Part shown: one piece after another, positions 63,575-64,000 of the stretch
How the letters are laid out: every line of letters starts with the position of its first letter
Numbering within the stretch: the first letter of the stretch is position 1
Program-made: the position numbers and the translations under genes
Notes under the pieces: generated by a model
The model's database searches: none
Told to the model about the DNA's origin: nothing
What the model saw: the letters and a program-made list of their open reading frames with translations, nothing else
DNA from: Hydractinia symbiolongicarpus
Taxonomy: Eukaryota; Cnidaria; Hydrozoa; Anthoathecata; Hydractiniidae
Direction of reading: 5' to 3'
Length of the DNA stretch: 64,000 nt
NCBI RefSeq assembly: GCF_029227915.1
Contig: NC_079879.1
Location: 29,084,501 to 29,148,500, forward strand

Positions 63575-64000
63575 TCGTTCGGGAAATGAGTATACTCACT
63601 GGGTGCTTTCCTTGTATACTTTTAACTATACGGGCCGAGTCCGGGATTTACGGGAAATCGCAGGTTTTCGTTTGCCGGCGATTAAACTTCTTTTATTCAG
63701 CGTCTCATCAAAAATGAAAACATTTTTAAAAACTACAAGTCTCATGGGCTTTAGTGGTGAAATAATAATTTAAAAAATCGTTTGGGAAATGAGTTTACTC
63801 CCTGGGTATTTCTTTGTATATTTTTGACTATACGGGCCGAGTCCGGGATTTACGGGAAATCGCAGGTTTTCGTTTGCCGGCGATTAAACTTCTTTTATTC
63901 AGCGTCTCATCAAAAATGAAAACATTTTTGAAAACTACAAGTCTCATGCGTTTTAGTGGTGAAAAAATAATTTAAAAATTCGTTCGGGAAATGATTTTAC
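63575..64000. repeat. Last two full monomers and a partial one
   Basis: The array continues to the window edge and is cut inside a monomer beginning at 63,980. CTGGGTATTTCTTTG near 63,802 shows a short loss in the segment that varies most elsewhere. No array boundary is reached. Confidence 0.85.

Larger units (their letters stand above)
1..64000. repeat. Satellite DNA array, 203-bp monomer, about 315 head-to-tail copies
   Basis: The same unit recurs at a modal 203 bp spacing from the first base to the last, always in one orientation. For example, monomer starts (TCGTT) fall at 18, 221, 424, 627, 829 and 1,031, and the last is at 63,980. Single-base indels give 202- and 204-bp units. No unique flank, inversion, transposable element, tRNA, rRNA or gene interrupts it. 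Long uniform arrays like this are known from eukaryotic heterochromatin (centromere, pericentromere, subtelomere or sex-chromosome blocks); which of these applies cannot be told from the sequence. I do not recognise the family. Both edges of the array lie outside the window. Confidence 0.98.

Noticed and set aside
1-64000. CRISPR array
   Set aside because: The repeating unit is 203 bp without unique spacers between short constant repeats. Variation is shared and scattered over the unit, as in satellites.
1-64000. RNA polymerase III internal promoter or tRNA-derived origin of the monomer
   Set aside because: No A-box/B-box pair at proper spacing was found. GGTTTTCGTTTGCC only loosely resembles a B box.
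1-64000. Telomeric repeats or rDNA within the window
   Set aside because: No TTAGGG-, TTAGG- or TTTAGGG-type tandem runs and no rRNA-like sequence were seen.

Overview
The whole 64 kb is one uninterrupted head-to-tail tandem array of a single satellite monomer. The modal length is 203 bp and there are about 315 copies, all in the same orientation. There is no flanking unique sequence, and I see no gene, transposon, RNA gene or CRISPR array. Arrays of this size and kind are typical of eukaryotic pericentromeric, centromeric or other heterochromatic satellite blocks. I do not recognise the family, and the sequence does not identify the species. A hand-counted consensus-like monomer is about 37% G+C but has 13 CpG dinucleotides, about 1.8 times expectation. 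That argues against long-standing heavy CpG methylation and decay, although several of the commonest variant sites are CpG-to-TpG/CpA changes.

The monomer is bipartite. Counting from its TCGTT start, roughly the first 110 bp are about 48% G+C and contain four GGG runs spaced 9 to 11 bp apart. The remaining ~93 bp are about 25% G+C and rich in A/T tracts. Monomer variants differ at a limited set of diagnostic sites: linker AAAAAATCG or AAAAATTCG, GTTCGGG or GTTTGGG, ATGAG/ATAAG/ATGCT, CCCTGGG/CACTGGG/CACCGGG, GACTATAC/AACTATAC/GAGTATAC/GACTATGC, and several forms of the CTTCTTTTATTCAGC segment and of the 3' AT tail.

Region by region the array is a patchwork of nested tandem duplications (higher-order repeats) with many different periods: an 11-mer/10-mer pair at 2,047-6,311; a 9.2 kb block duplicated in tandem at 3,672-12,890 and 12,891-24,342; a 2,030-bp internal duplication centred on 13,731; a 3-mer pair at 8.3-9.5 kb; a 4-mer pair at 24.6-26.2 kb; a 5-mer pair at 28.1-30.1 kb; a 24-mer (4,868 bp) duplication at 32.3-40.3 kb with an internal 3-mer duplication; 6-mers at 39.4-43.9 kb; 7-mers at 43.2-46.1 kb; dimers at 48.1-48.9 kb; 8-mers at 49.1-52.4 kb; a 14-mer pair at 51.3-57.3 kb; three 7/6/7-mers at 57.9-62.0 kb; and dimers at 62.4-63.2 kb. 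Two loci carry abnormal monomers: a 299-bp unit with a scrambled filler (7,529-7,827 and its duplicate near 19.2 kb), and a 254-bp unit with an out-of-register 51-bp duplication (56,421-56,674).

The short open frames that recur every few monomers are by-products of the satellite, not genes. They start at TTG or ATG inside one monomer, occur on both strands, break in most monomers, and 203 is not a multiple of three. Nothing here supports a protein-coding or defence system. What is interesting is the record of unequal exchange, chimeric monomers and possible breakpoint clustering. All period and identity statements come from reading the sequence by eye and checking marker positions, not from an alignment program.
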